Below the pieces are notes generated by a model that was not told where the DNA came from, did no database searches, and was given only the letters and a program-made list of their open reading frames with translations. Below are positions 7,380-15,523 of a stretch of 62,595 nt of DNA, piece after piece. This stretch comes from Bryobacterales bacterium. GTDB taxonomy: Bacteria > Acidobacteriota > Terriglobia > Bryobacterales > Bryobacteraceae. The position numbers and the translations under genes were made by a program. The stretch is taken from contig PMTR01000174.1 in assembly GCA_003167255.1 (NCBI GenBank), positions 1 to 62,595 on the forward strand. Direction: 5' to 3'. Each line of letters opens with the position of its first letter. Positions within the stretch are counted from its first letter, which is position 1.

Positions 7380-8503
7380 GTTACCGGCGGCTGCGGGCCA
7401 TGTTCGTCAAAGAGCTGCACCACATCACGCGCGACGCGCGCAGCCTGGCGATGGCGCTGGCCATGCCGATGATGATGCTGCTGCTCTACGGATATGCACT
7501 GAGCCTGGATGTCGACCACATCCAGACGCTGGTCTACGACCAGGACGGGACCTCGGCCAGCCGCGAACTGATACGGCAGTTTGAGGGCTCGCGCTATTTC
7601 GAAGTCACCGGGTTCGTGCACGACTACAAGACGATCGAGCGGGGGATCGACACGAACAAAGTGCTGATCGGGGTGGTGATCCCGCGCGGCTTCGGCGGGG
7701 AACTGGCGTCGGGGAAAGGGACCGTGCAGTTGTTGGTGGATGGGAGCGATTCGAACACGGCTTCCATTGCCATGGGGTATGCGGAAAGCGTGGTGCAGAA
7801 CTATTCGGCGGGGGTGCGGGCCGAACTTCTGAACCGCCGGGGCGTGCGTCCGCCGGGAATGGTGGATGCGCGCCTGCGCGTCTGGTACAACAGCTCGCTC
7901 GAATCCAAGAACTACGTGGTGCCCGGGCTGATCGCCGTGATTCTGATGATTCTGGCGGCGCAACTGACAACCCTCACGATCGCGCGGGAATGGGAAATGG
8001 GGACCATGGAACAGGTGCTCTCCACGCCGCTGCGGCCGGCCGAGATTGTGCTCGGCAAAATGCTGGCGTATTTCCTGGTGGGGCTGGTGGATTCGGTAAT
8101 CTCCGTCACGGTGGCGATTACGGTTTTCACCGTGCCGTTTCGCGGGAGCTTCGTAGTGCTGGCGGTTTCCACCTGCCTCTTTCTTTGGTGCGCGCTATTC
8201 TTGGGAATCTGGATTTCGGCGGGCTCGCGTTCGCAGGTACAGGCATACCAGATGGGCATGCTGGTCTCGTTCCTGCCGGGCTTTCTGCTTTCGGGCTTCA
8301 CTTTCTCCATCGACACCATGCCCAAGGTGATTCAAGGGATCAGCTACTTCTTCCCGTCGCGCTACTTCGTGACGATTGTGAAAGGCGTGTTCCTCAAGGG
8401 AATAGGATTCCGGCTGCTGTGGCTGGAGCTGGGATTCCTGTTGCTGTACGGGTTTCTGATCTTCCGCATGGCCGTGCGGAGAATGAACCAGAAGGTGGCG
8501 TAA
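7376..8503 (+). CDS. ABC-2 type exporter permease (YbhS/YhhJ-like)
   Basis: Inner-membrane permease of 375 residues. One membrane helix near the N-terminus (ALAMPMMMLLLYGYALSLDV) is followed by a large periplasmic domain (about 45-170, including VYDQDGTSASRELIRQF and VDGSDSNTASIAM). Five further helices lie in the C-terminal half, with the ABC-2 marker EWEMGTMEQVLSTPLRPAEI between the second and third. LSGFTFSIDTMPKVIQ and FPSRYFVTIVKGVFLKG complete the family pattern. Coupled by ATGA to the ATPase upstream and by TAATG to its paralogue downstream. The two permeases presumably form a heterodimer. Confidence 0.9.
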   Translation: MSYRRLRAMFVKELHHITRDARSLAMALAMPMMMLLLYGYALSLDVDHIQTLVYDQDGTSASRELIRQFEGSRYFEVTGFVHDYKTIERGIDTNKVLIGVVIPRGFGGELASGKGTVQLLVDGSDSNTASIAMGYAESVVQNYSAGVRAELLNRRGVRPPGMVDARLRVWYNSSLESKNYVVPGLIAVILMILAAQLTTLTIAREWEMGTMEQVLSTPLRPAEIVLGKMLAYFLVGLVDSVISVTVAITVFTVPFRGSFVVLAVSTCLFLWCALFLGIWISAGSRSQVQAYQMGMLVSFLPGFLLSGFTFSIDTMPKVIQGISYFFPSRYFVTIVKGVFLKGIGFRLLWLELGFLLLYGFLIFRMAVRRMNQKVA

Positions 8504-9666
8504 TGTGGGAACGATTGCAGGTGATTCTGCGGAAGGAATTCATCCAGGCGCTGCGCGAGCCACGCATGCGGGTCCTGCTGTTCCTGCCTCCACTGATGCA
8601 ACTGCTGATTTTCGGATATGCCGTCACTCTGGATGTGGACCACGCGCGGATTGCCTGGATGGACATGGACCGGACGCCGGAGAGCCGGGCGCTGCGGGCG
8701 CGGTTTGAGGGGTCGGGAAGATTCGACGTGATCGCGGCGCCTGAGAGCGAAGAGCAGGCGCAGAGCGTGCTGGACCGCGGGCAGGCGCATGCGGTGGTGC
8801 GGGTGCTGCCGGGATTTGCGCGCGATCTGGCGCGCGGCCGCGCGACCGAAGTGCAGGTTCTGCTCGACGGCACCAACTCGAACACCGCGTCGCTGGTTTC
8901 GGCGTACGCCTCGGGCGTGATCGCCGGTTTTGCGAACGATGTGATGGCGGGCCAGACCAAGAACGATCAGACCATCAAGGTGGAAATTCGCGGGCCGGGG
9001 TTGGCGCGCAGCGCCATGCTGACGCCGGCGGCGGCCGGCAGCCGCGTGTGGTTCAACCCCGATCTGCGCAGCCGCAACTATTTCGTGCCCGGCGTCATCG
9101 CCAACATCCTCTTCATGGTGACGCTGATGCTGACCGCCCAGGCGATCATCCGCGAAAAGGAAATCGGCACCCTGGAGCAATTGATGGTGACGCCCATCCG
9201 GCCCATCGAGCTGATGCTCGGCAAGACCCTGCCATTCGCCCTGGTGGGACTGATGAACATGCTGATCATCACCGCCGGAGCGTTGCTGATTTTTCACATT
9301 CCCTTCCGCGGCAACTTTTTTCTGCTGCTCTTCTGCGCCCTGTTGTTTCTGATGACCAGCTTGGGCGCGGGCCTGTTTCTATCCACCGTCTCGCAAACCC
9401 AGCAGCAGGCCAACATGGGTTCCTTTTTCTTCACCACGCCGGCGTTCATGTTGAGCGGCTTCATGTTTCCCATCCGCAACATGCCGGTAGCGGTGCAGTA
9501 TCTCTCCTACCTGAACCCGCTGCGCTATTTCATGGAGATTGTACGCGGCGTGTTTCTCAAGGGCGTGGGCGTGGAAGTGCTGTGGCCGCGGATGCTGTGC
9601 CTGTTGGTATACGGCGTCACGGTGCTGGGGCTGAGCGCGGCAAGATTCCATAAGACGCTGGATTAG
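8503..9666 (+). CDS. ABC-2 type exporter permease (YbhR-like)
   Basis: Second permease of the exporter, 387 residues and clearly paralogous to the preceding gene: same N-terminal helix (LPPLMQLLIFGYAVTLDVDH), periplasmic domain with a matching DGTNSNTASLV segment, and C-terminal helices. The coupling-helix marker is EKEIGTLEQLMVTPIRPIEL, and LSGFMFPIRNMPVAVQYLSY with LNPLRYFMEIVRGVFLKG closes the fold. Its ATG at 8503 shares a base with the TAA of the first permease. It is the last gene of the regulator-channel-adaptor-ATPase-ATPase-permease-permease operon; the next gene starts more than 50 bp later and belongs to a toxin-antitoxin pair. Confidence 0.9.
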   Translation: MWERLQVILRKEFIQALREPRMRVLLFLPPLMQLLIFGYAVTLDVDHARIAWMDMDRTPESRALRARFEGSGRFDVIAAPESEEQAQSVLDRGQAHAVVRVLPGFARDLARGRATEVQVLLDGTNSNTASLVSAYASGVIAGFANDVMAGQTKNDQTIKVEIRGPGLARSAMLTPAAAGSRVWFNPDLRSRNYFVPGVIANILFMVTLMLTAQAIIREKEIGTLEQLMVTPIRPIELMLGKTLPFALVGLMNMLIITAGALLIFHIPFRGNFFLLLFCALLFLMTSLGAGLFLSTVSQTQQQANMGSFFFTTPAFMLSGFMFPIRNMPVAVQYLSYLNPLRYFMEIVRGVFLKGVGVEVLWPRMLCLLVYGVTVLGLSAARFHKTLD

Positions 9667-9719
9667 CCTGGATTAGCGTGGGCATTGCGAATCGAACAGA
9701 AGTGTTCGATAATAGAGCC

Positions 9720-9932
9720 GTGAAGGGCAGCGAGTTTCTGCGCACAGCGAACGCCGTCGCCAGGCGGAACAAACTCGCGTACCGCTGGGCTCCCGAACGC
9801 GGCTCGGGCAGCCACGGCACACTTTACGTTGGCGGCCGGTTCACCGTTGTGAAGGATCTCAAGAAGGAAATCGGCCCCGGCTTGCTGTCTGACATGTGCA
9901 AGCAGCTCGGCGTCCGTAAGGAGGACCTGTAA
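9720..9932 (+). CDS. hicA: HicA-family mRNA interferase toxin
   Basis: HicA-type toxin of about 70 residues. The dsRNA-binding-like fold is marked by VKGSEFLRTANAVARRNK, the GSGSHGTLYV segment holding the catalytic His, and FTVVKDLKKEIGPGLLSDMC followed by KQLGV. I choose the GTG at 9720 because family members begin with the K-G-S-E/K-F motif there; an upstream GTG at 9678 adds 14 unrelated residues. The antitoxin ATG overlaps its stop codon by one base (TAATG). Family members cleave mRNA when released from HicB. The gene looks intact. Confidence 0.8.
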   Translation: MKGSEFLRTANAVARRNKLAYRWAPERGSGSHGTLYVGGRFTVVKDLKKEIGPGLLSDMCKQLGVRKEDL

Positions 9933-10369
9933 TGTTCACCGCCACCTATCCCGCCAGTTTTCTACCCGAGAAAAACGGCAAGGGCTTTCACGTCCGTTTT
10001 CCGGATCTACCCGAGGCGCTGACTGGAGGAGTGGATCTCGACGATACGCTCGTTGAGGCCACCGACTGCCTGGCTGAAGCCATTGCCGGACGGATCGTCC
10101 GCGGCGATGGAATTCCGGTCCCTTCCAGGCTGAAGCGCGGCCAATACCCGGTCAGCGTTCCGCTTTATCTTGCGCCGAAGCTTGCCCTTTATCTGGCGAT
10201 GCGCGAGGGTGGAATGCGGAATACGGAGTTGGCGAAACGGCTTAGCGTCAGCGAAACCGTTGTCCGCCGGATGCTTGACCCCAAGCACAACACCAAGCCC
10301 GAGAAGATTCAAGCCGCACTGGCAGCGCTCGGCAAGCGGATTGTTGTCAGATTCGAAGATGCGGCGTAA
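9932..10369 (+). CDS. hicB: HicB-family antitoxin with helix-turn-helix
   Basis: Antitoxin of the HicA/HicB pair, 145 residues. Residues 1-75 form the RNase H-like HicB fold (FHVRFPDLPEALTGGVDLDD, then TLVEATDCLAEAI). Residues 85-140 are a helix-turn-helix (YLAMREGGMRNTELAKRLSV, then SETVVRRMLDPKHNTK, then IQAALAALGKRI). It would neutralise HicA and, through the C-terminal domain, repress the pair's promoter. The start codon overlaps the stop of hicA, so both are made from one message. Confidence 0.82.
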   Translation: MFTATYPASFLPEKNGKGFHVRFPDLPEALTGGVDLDDTLVEATDCLAEAIAGRIVRGDGIPVPSRLKRGQYPVSVPLYLAPKLALYLAMREGGMRNTELAKRLSVSETVVRRMLDPKHNTKPEKIQAALAALGKRIVVRFEDAA

Positions 10370-10483
10370 CGGTTCGAGACATGACTGGTTCGTGCCGCTG
10401 AGTGGGCGATGACTGGTAGGCTTTTTGGCCTGTGCCGTCGAGGAATCGCCCGAAGGCTGATTTTCCGAGCGTGAGGCCTGGCC

Positions 10484-11329
10484 TCAACCCTCTTCTGTCT
10501 CCTTCAGTGTTTTGCCATTCTCGTCCCTCCAGGCGGTGAGACCATTAGCGCCACCCCCGTAAATAACGCTCGCTGCAGCGCTCGGGCTGTCGAATTCGGC
10601 GTCCTTTGTGAATACGAGCCGCCCGCCTTTCTCGACTAGCGTTCCATTCTGTAGGAGCTTCTTTCTCAGCGCGATTAACCAGGGGTGTTGGGTTTCGGCT
10701 GAGGGCCTCACCGCACTAACGGCGGTGGAGTCCTTGAAAACCACGGATCCAGCCTCAGTTCGTCTGCCGCGGCCGATAGCATCCTTAATCTTGCAGACGA
10801 GCACACTTTGAGGATTGGCGCCCTTGGTTGAGCCCGCCACGGGCGTGAGAAGATCTGAGCCAAGGACGGGAAGAACCTGTTGTATTCGCGAAAAGAAGAC
10901 CTCCATGTCTTCGCGGTCAGATTCAGGTAGCCTTGGACTGCTGGTGTTTGAGTTCTCCAATCGATAGCGATCGACCTTCTTTGCTTCCTGAAGAATGCGA
11001 CTTTCAAGGTAACGGATGTGCGCCTTCGTGAGGTTCTCGTCTTTACTCACGAAGACGACCACCGAGTTCCAATCCCTCGCTCTATGCTGCTTGAGCCGAT
11101 CTCGAACTACCTCCGCCTCTCCGATGTAAACCAGCGGGTCGCCAAGTTCAGAGTCCGATCCGAATAGGAAGTATACACCGGAGTTTTCTGCTTCTTCACG
11201 AGCCAATAGGTCGTCTAATTCAGTTCGCGGAGCCGCCAGAGCTTTGCCGGTCCAGTTCGATACTTCGCACACTCGCAGACGCTTCGCATCGCCGTGCGGC
11301 AGGAAGAGCTTGATCGTTGCCGATGCCAT
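10484..11329 (-). CDS. GIY-YIG domain protein with C-terminal DUF4357
   Basis: Protein of 281 residues with a GIY-YIG nuclease fold at residues about 45-130: SGVYFLFG and LVYIGEAEVVRDRLKQH are the two defining strands with the catalytic Tyr residues and Arg, and a Glu lies in RYLESRILQEA. The C-terminal part (about 195-281) fits DUF4357 (GRGRRTEAGSVVFKDSTAVS, then ASVIYGGGANGLTAWRDENG), which commonly follows this nuclease. The substrate is not known for these proteins; they are often in mobile or defence regions. It stands alone, with no close partner on the same strand. Confidence 0.8.
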   Translation of the reverse strand: MASATIKLFLPHGDAKRLRVCEVSNWTGKALAAPRTELDDLLAREEAENSGVYFLFGSDSELGDPLVYIGEAEVVRDRLKQHRARDWNSVVVFVSKDENLTKAHIRYLESRILQEAKKVDRYRLENSNTSSPRLPESDREDMEVFFSRIQQVLPVLGSDLLTPVAGSTKGANPQSVLVCKIKDAIGRGRRTEAGSVVFKDSTAVSAVRPSAETQHPWLIALRKKLLQNGTLVEKGGRLVFTKDAEFDSPSAAASVIYGGGANGLTAWRDENGKTLKETEEG

Positions 11330-11511
11330 AATGTGCAGTCATTGTAATTCCACCACCCGCAATGCGTGGCCGTCGGCAGGCGCACCGTGCGCGGGCTTTC
11401 GGCGCTACTCGTGCGAAAATTCTCGCCGAGACCGAACAGTCGCCTTAAGGCGGCTGCCGGCAAAATTGCCCGCCCCACAGCGATGGCCAGCGGCACTGAA
11501 CGCGCCCCCCT

Positions 11512-11826
11512 TTACCCCGCCATCTCCACCGACCGCGCGAACTCCACCGCCGGGTTCTCCCGCAGTTGCGCCAGCACCGATTCCGGCACCAGTTCATCTG
11601 TGGAGACTACCGCGACGGCTTCGTGCGGTTCGCCGGGGACGATAGCGATGTCGCGGCGTCCCAGCGAGAAATTGGCGATGTTGATGCGGTTCCGGCCCAG
11701 CACGGTTCCCACGTGGCCGATGACGCCGGGAACGTCGCGGTTCTTCATGAAGATGAGGAAGCCCGCCAGGGCCACTTCGCAATCGATGCCGTCTACCTGC
11801 GTGAGCTTGCTGAAGAGCGGAGCCGC
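11512..11826 (-). pseudogene. Detached, diverged copy of the serA 3' end (ACT domain)
   Basis: This minus-strand segment encodes only the last ~105 residues of 3-phosphoglycerate dehydrogenase, starting at LTQVDGIDCEVALAG and running through the ACT-domain core (FLIFMKNRDVPGVIGHVGTV, then NRINIANFSLGRR) to its own stop. It is roughly 90% identical by eye to the end of intact serA (12303-12612) in the same orientation. Nothing upstream supplies the substrate- or NAD-binding domains, so it cannot be a working enzyme; a free-standing ACT domain is conceivable, since the frame is open. It forms, with the end of intact serA, a pair of ~310-bp direct repeats bracketing parD and the parE remnant. 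Confidence 0.85.
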
Positions 11827-11855
11827 CAACCCGATGCGGCAGCACCCGTCGGGTG

Positions 11856-11883
11856 TTGCCTGACGCCCGTTTTCCCGTATTCT
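11856..11883 (+). promoter_or_regulatory. Possible parD promoter
   Basis: TTGCCT (11856-11861), a 16-bp spacer and TATTCT (11878-11883) form a moderate promoter just before parD. The predicted start is only a few bases from the ATG at 11891, next to GGGAG, so any leader would be very short. This is a consensus match only. Confidence 0.35.
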
Positions 11884-11890
11884 GGGAGCC

Positions 11891-12148
11891 ATGGAAGTAC
11901 ATTTTGCCCCCGAGACAGAAAAGAAGCTCAAGGACCTCGCCGCGCAGAGCGGACGTGGAACCGCCGATGAGCTTGTGCAGGATGTCGTAGAGGGATACTT
12001 CGTTGAGCTTGCGCAGACGCGTGAAATGCTCAACAGCCGCTATGACGACCTGAAAAGCGGCAGGGTGAAGCCCATTCCCGGAGACGAGGTTGTTGCCTAC
12101 TTCCGTGAAAAGAGCGCCGCCGCGCGGCGTTCACAGCCCGGTTCATGA
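11891..12148 (+). CDS. ParD-like antitoxin
   Basis: Antitoxin-like protein of 85 residues. The N-terminal part (EVHFAPETEKKLKDLAAQSG, then ADELVQDVVEGYF) has the ribbon-helix-helix pattern, and the C-terminal tail (SRYDDLKSGRVKPIPGDEVV) is the flexible toxin-binding region seen in ParD antitoxins. GGGAG just before the ATG is a possible ribosome site. Its stop overlaps the ATG of the broken parE gene by 4 bp, which confirms its role as the antitoxin half of a former pair. It seems intact although its toxin is not. Confidence 0.75.
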   Translation: MEVHFAPETEKKLKDLAAQSGRGTADELVQDVVEGYFVELAQTREMLNSRYDDLKSGRVKPIPGDEVVAYFREKSAAARRSQPGS

Positions 12149-12302
12149 CCGGATACGACTTCCACCCGTAAGCTCGCTTTGACCTTGACGAGATTTGGGA
12201 ATTCATTCGCGCGGATAATCTCGACGCCGCCGACCGCCTGATCGCGGAAATCCTGGGCGCTATTGATGCTCTTGTGCCTTTTCCCGGGCGAACGCCGCGC
12301 CC
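12145..12302 (+). pseudogene. ParE toxin remnant, nonsense codon plus 3' truncation
   Basis: Starts with an ATG inside the parD stop codon, as in normal parDE pairs. The ninth codon is TAA (12169-12171). Beyond it the frame continues as a typical ParE N-terminal half, ARFDLDEIWEFIRADNLDAA followed by DRLIAEILGAIDALVPFPGR. The sequence then ends at the stop codon of serA (12303), so the C-terminal half, which holds the toxic residues of the RelE/ParE fold, is missing. It cannot make a toxin. Confidence 0.8.
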
Positions 12303-13895
12303 TTACCGCGGCAATTCCACCGACCGCGCGAATTCCACGGCCGGGTTCTCCCGCAATTGCGCGAGCACGGATTCCGGCACCAACTCGTCGGTAGACACCA
12401 CCGCGACGGCTTCGTGCGGTTCGCCGGGGACGATGGCGGTGTCCCGCCGTCCCAGCGAGAAATTGGCGATGTTGATGCGGTTCCGGCCCAGCACGGTTCC
12501 CACGTGGCCGATGACGCCGGGCACGTCGCGGTTCTTCATGAAGATGAGGAAGCCCGCCAGGGCCACTTCGCAATAGATGCCATCCACCTGCGTGAGGCGC
12601 GGCTTGTCCAGGAAGACGGCGCCTTCCACGGTGGTGACGGCGCGGTCGGTTTCCAGTTCGATGCGAATGGTGTCGGTGCGGGCGGAGCGGCGCTCGTGAC
12701 TTTCCGCCACCAGCCAGCCCCGCTGCTCGGCGGTCTGCATGGCGTTGACCAGGTTGACGCGGCCGGCCGTGGAACGGCTCAGCACACCCGCCAGTCCGGC
12801 GCTGCGCAGCAGATTGGTGTTGGATTCGGCGATCTTGCCGCAATAGACCAGCCGCACCCCGCGCGGGCTTCCGGAAGCGATATGAGCGGCGAAATTGCCG
12901 AGGCGCTCGGCGAGCATGACGTAGGGCCCGAGCGCGCGATACTGCTCCGGCGTCAGCGCCGGCATATTCACGGCGTTGATGGCGATCGCGTTCCGCAGGT
13001 ATTCGACCACCTGTTCGGCGATGCGCACGCCAACGATTTCCTGCGCTTCCTCGGTAGAGCCGCCGATGTGCGGGGTGGCGATGACGGCGTCGGATTCGAA
13101 GAGCGGTGAGCCCGCGGGCGGCGGTTCCACCGAGAAAACGTCGATCGAGGCGCCAGCCACTTTGCCGGAGCGGATGGCTTCGGCGAGAGCGGCTTCATCC
13201 ACCAGTTCGCCGCGCGCGCAATTCACGATGCGGACGCCCGTCTTCATTTGCTGGAAGGCTGCGGTCGAAAGCATGCCCTCGGTTTCCGGTGTGGCGGCGA
13301 CATGCAGCGTGATGTAATCGCTGGCGGCGTAGAGCGCGGGCAGCGTGACCAGATCGACGGCCAGGTCCTGGGCGATCTTGGAAGTGATGTACGGGTCATG
13401 GGCCACCACGCGCATTTCGAAGGCGCGGGCGCGCTTGACCACTTCGCGGCCGATGCTGCCGAGCCCCACGATGCCGAGAGTTTTGCCGCGCAGTTCGCTG
13501 CCGAGGAACTTCTTCTTTTCCCACTTGCCGCTGCGCGTGGAGGCGTTGGCTTGGGGGATGCGGCGGGCCATGGCCAGCATCAGGGCCAGGGTATGCTCGG
13601 CCACTGAGATGGCATTGCCGCCGGGCGTATTCATGACCAGAACACCGGCTTCCGTGGCGGCATCCAGATCCACATTGTCGACGCCCACGCCGGCGCGGCC
13701 GATGACGCGCAGCTTGGGCGCGCGTTGCAGCACGGAGCGATCCACCTGCACGGCGCTGCGCACCAGCAGGGCATCCGCGTCGGCCAGGTGCTGGGCGTAT
13801 TCCTTGGGGTTGGAAACGACGACTTGCCAGCCGGGCTGGGCGACTAAGAGTTCGATGCCCGCAACGGCCAGTGGCTCGGCGATGACGATCTTCAT
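12303..13895 (-). CDS. serA: D-3-phosphoglycerate dehydrogenase, long form
   Basis: First committed enzyme of serine synthesis: oxidises 3-phosphoglycerate with NAD. At 530 residues this is the long form. The domains are an N-terminal substrate half, the NAD-binding Rossmann domain (LGIVGLGSIGREVVKRARAF), the catalytic Arg/Glu/His region (VNCARGELVDEAALAEAIRS, then DVFSVEPPP and ATPHIGGSTEEAQ), an intervening regulatory domain, and a C-terminal ACT domain (DVPGVIGHVGTV). The ATG at 13895 overlaps the stop of the aminotransferase gene by 4 bp, so both enzymes of the phosphoserine branch are co-translated. The 3' end is the site of the partial duplication described for 11512-11826. Confidence 0.95.
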   Translation of the reverse strand: MKIVIAEPLAVAGIELLVAQPGWQVVVSNPKEYAQHLADADALLVRSAVQVDRSVLQRAPKLRVIGRAGVGVDNVDLDAATEAGVLVMNTPGGNAISVAEHTLALMLAMARRIPQANASTRSGKWEKKKFLGSELRGKTLGIVGLGSIGREVVKRARAFEMRVVAHDPYITSKIAQDLAVDLVTLPALYAASDYITLHVAATPETEGMLSTAAFQQMKTGVRIVNCARGELVDEAALAEAIRSGKVAGASIDVFSVEPPPAGSPLFESDAVIATPHIGGSTEEAQEIVGVRIAEQVVEYLRNAIAINAVNMPALTPEQYRALGPYVMLAERLGNFAAHIASGSPRGVRLVYCGKIAESNTNLLRSAGLAGVLSRSTAGRVNLVNAMQTAEQRGWLVAESHERRSARTDTIRIELETDRAVTTVEGAVFLDKPRLTQVDGIYCEVALAGFLIFMKNRDVPGVIGHVGTVLGRNRINIANFSLGRRDTAIVPGEPHEAVAVVSTDELVPESVLAQLRENPAVEFARSVELPR

Positions 13896-15046
13896 TGTAG
13901 GGCCGCCTTTTGGTAAATCTCCTCGGCGGCTGCGACGCCGGCGCCGAATTCCACCGGGAGTCCGTTGGCTTTGAGAATGAGTTCGAGGCACGCGATCACG
14001 GCGAAGAGATCCATGAAATCGAAGTAGCCGAGGTGAGCGATGCGGAAGATTTGCCCCTTCATGGAGCCCTGCCCGTTGGCGATGATGGCTCCGAAACGCG
14101 AGCGGAATTCCTTGACGATGACGCCTGAATCGAGACCCGCGGGAGCCTTCACGGCGGTGACGGAAGCGCCGGGCGAGCCTGGCGCGAACAATTCCAGGCC
14201 GAGTTTCAGCACGGCCGCGCGTGTGGCCTCCGCCAGAAGCTGCGCGTTCTTGATGAGGTTTGCCATGCCGATCTGCTTGACGTAGCGCAGCGCTTCGGCC
14301 AGCGCCAGAATCAGCGCCGTGGAAGGCGTCCAACTGGATTCGCCGGCGTCGCCGCTCTTCTTTTCCTTCTTTAAGTTGAAGTAGTAATGCGGCAGGGTAG
14401 CGGTCTCGGCCAGCTTCCAGGCCTTGGCGCTGACGGACAGAAACGCCAGGCCGGGCGGGATCATGAAGGCTTTTTGCGACCCTCCGATCACCACGTCCAG
14501 GCCCCATCCATCGATATCGAGCGGCATGGTGCCGAGCCCGGTGATGGCATCGACAATGAAGATGGCCGGAGTTTTCGCGATGGCCGCGGCCATCGCGCGG
14601 ATGTCGTGCGCCGCGCCGGTGGAGGTTTCCGAAGCTTGTGCGAAAACGGCCTTGGTAGCGGGCTCGGCGGCAAGTGCGGCTTCCACTTGTGCGGGCGATA
14701 CCGCCTGTCCGTACGGCACGCTCAGGACGTTGGCATCCAGGCCGTACGCCTTGGCGATCTCGGCCCAGCGCTCGCCGAACTTGCCGGCGCAGCAGACAAT
14801 CGCCTTGTCGCCGCGCGAAAAAAGGTTGGAGACGGAGGCGTCCATGGCGCCGGTGCCCGATGCGGCGAAGAGCAGCACATCGTTGGCGGTCGCCATCACC
14901 TCCTTCAGGTCGGCCAGGCAAGACCGGTACACGCGCCGGAAATCTTCCGTGCGGTGGTGGATATCGGACGCCATCATGGCGTGCAGGGCCGGGGGATAAA
15001 GAGGCGTCGGGCCCGGCGTCAATAAGCGCTGTTTGCGTATGTACAT
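13892..15046 (-). CDS. Class V aminotransferase, probable phosphoserine aminotransferase role
   Basis: PLP-dependent aminotransferase of the alanine-glyoxylate/serine-pyruvate family, 384 residues. The N-terminus LTPGPTPLYPPALHAMM and the later DIHHRTEDFRRVY are family hallmarks; GSGTGAM-like AASGTGAMDASVSNLFSRGD binds the phosphate; VVIGGSQKAFMIPPG contains the PLP lysine. It sits directly upstream of serA with overlapping codons. In other bacteria with the same pair, such as Thermotoga, an enzyme of this family supplies the phosphoserine aminotransferase step, so I infer that role here. A glyoxylate-linked role is the alternative. Its start is only 30 bp from the divergent yqeY gene. Confidence 0.85.
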   Translation of the reverse strand: MYIRKQRLLTPGPTPLYPPALHAMMASDIHHRTEDFRRVYRSCLADLKEVMATANDVLLFAASGTGAMDASVSNLFSRGDKAIVCCAGKFGERWAEIAKAYGLDANVLSVPYGQAVSPAQVEAALAAEPATKAVFAQASETSTGAAHDIRAMAAAIAKTPAIFIVDAITGLGTMPLDIDGWGLDVVIGGSQKAFMIPPGLAFLSVSAKAWKLAETATLPHYYFNLKKEKKSGDAGESSWTPSTALILALAEALRYVKQIGMANLIKNAQLLAEATRAAVLKLGLELFAPGSPGASVTAVKAPAGLDSGVIVKEFRSRFGAIIANGQGSMKGQIFRIAHLGYFDFMDLFAVIACLELILKANGLPVEFGAGVAAAEEIYQKAALQ

Positions 15047-15076
15047 CGGGGGATTAGTCTTCTAGAATATCAGATC

Positions 15077-15523
15077 ATGCCACTCATCGATCAAGTGTCG
15101 CAGGACATGGTTGCGGCCATGAAAGCCCGGGCGGAAGCGCGGCTCAGCGCGCTCCGCATGATCAAGGCCGCGCTCATGAAGCTGAAGGTGGATTCGCCCA
15201 AGCCGCTGGACGAAGCGGCCGAGATGCAGGTATTGAAATCGCTGATCAAGCAGCGCATCGATGCCGCCGACATGTTTCGCAAAGCCGGCCGCGCCGAACA
15301 GGCGGATAAGGAAGAGGCCGAGCGCAAGCTCATCGAAAGTTACCTGCCGGCGGGCGCCAGCGAGGAAGAGACCGACGCCGCGATTGCCGAGGCCATGGCC
15401 GAGACCGGCGCGACCGCCATCAAACAGATGGGCCTGGTGATGAAAGCGGTGCAAGCCAAACTGAAGGGCAAGACGGTTGACGGCAAAGCGCTAAGTGATA
15501 AAGTGAGGTCCAGACTACAATGA
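15077..15523 (+). CDS. yqeY: GatB/YqeY domain protein
   Basis: A 148-residue YqeY-family protein, all alpha-helical and homologous to the tRNA-binding tail of GatB. Typical segments are ARLSALRMIKAALMKLKVDS, KQRIDAADMFRKAGRAEQAD and EAERKLIESYLPAGASEEE. YqeY proteins are thought to bind tRNA, perhaps in amidotransferase reactions, but the function is not settled. The ATG lies 30 bp from the divergent aminotransferase start, and the stop overlaps the start of the OPT transporter by 4 bp. Confidence 0.9.
   Translation: MPLIDQVSQDMVAAMKARAEARLSALRMIKAALMKLKVDSPKPLDEAAEMQVLKSLIKQRIDAADMFRKAGRAEQADKEEAERKLIESYLPAGASEEETDAAIAEAMAETGATAIKQMGLVMKAVQAKLKGKTVDGKALSDKVRSRLQ

Noticed and set aside
10360-10440. 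tRNA-like GGTTCGAGAC sequence
   Set aside because: No acceptor or anticodon stems can be formed around it.
12303-14921. 872-residue minus-strand frame suggesting a serA fusion
   Set aside because: The frame is only open upstream of serA; the aminotransferase is encoded there in a different frame, and the serA start at 13895 overlaps its stop.
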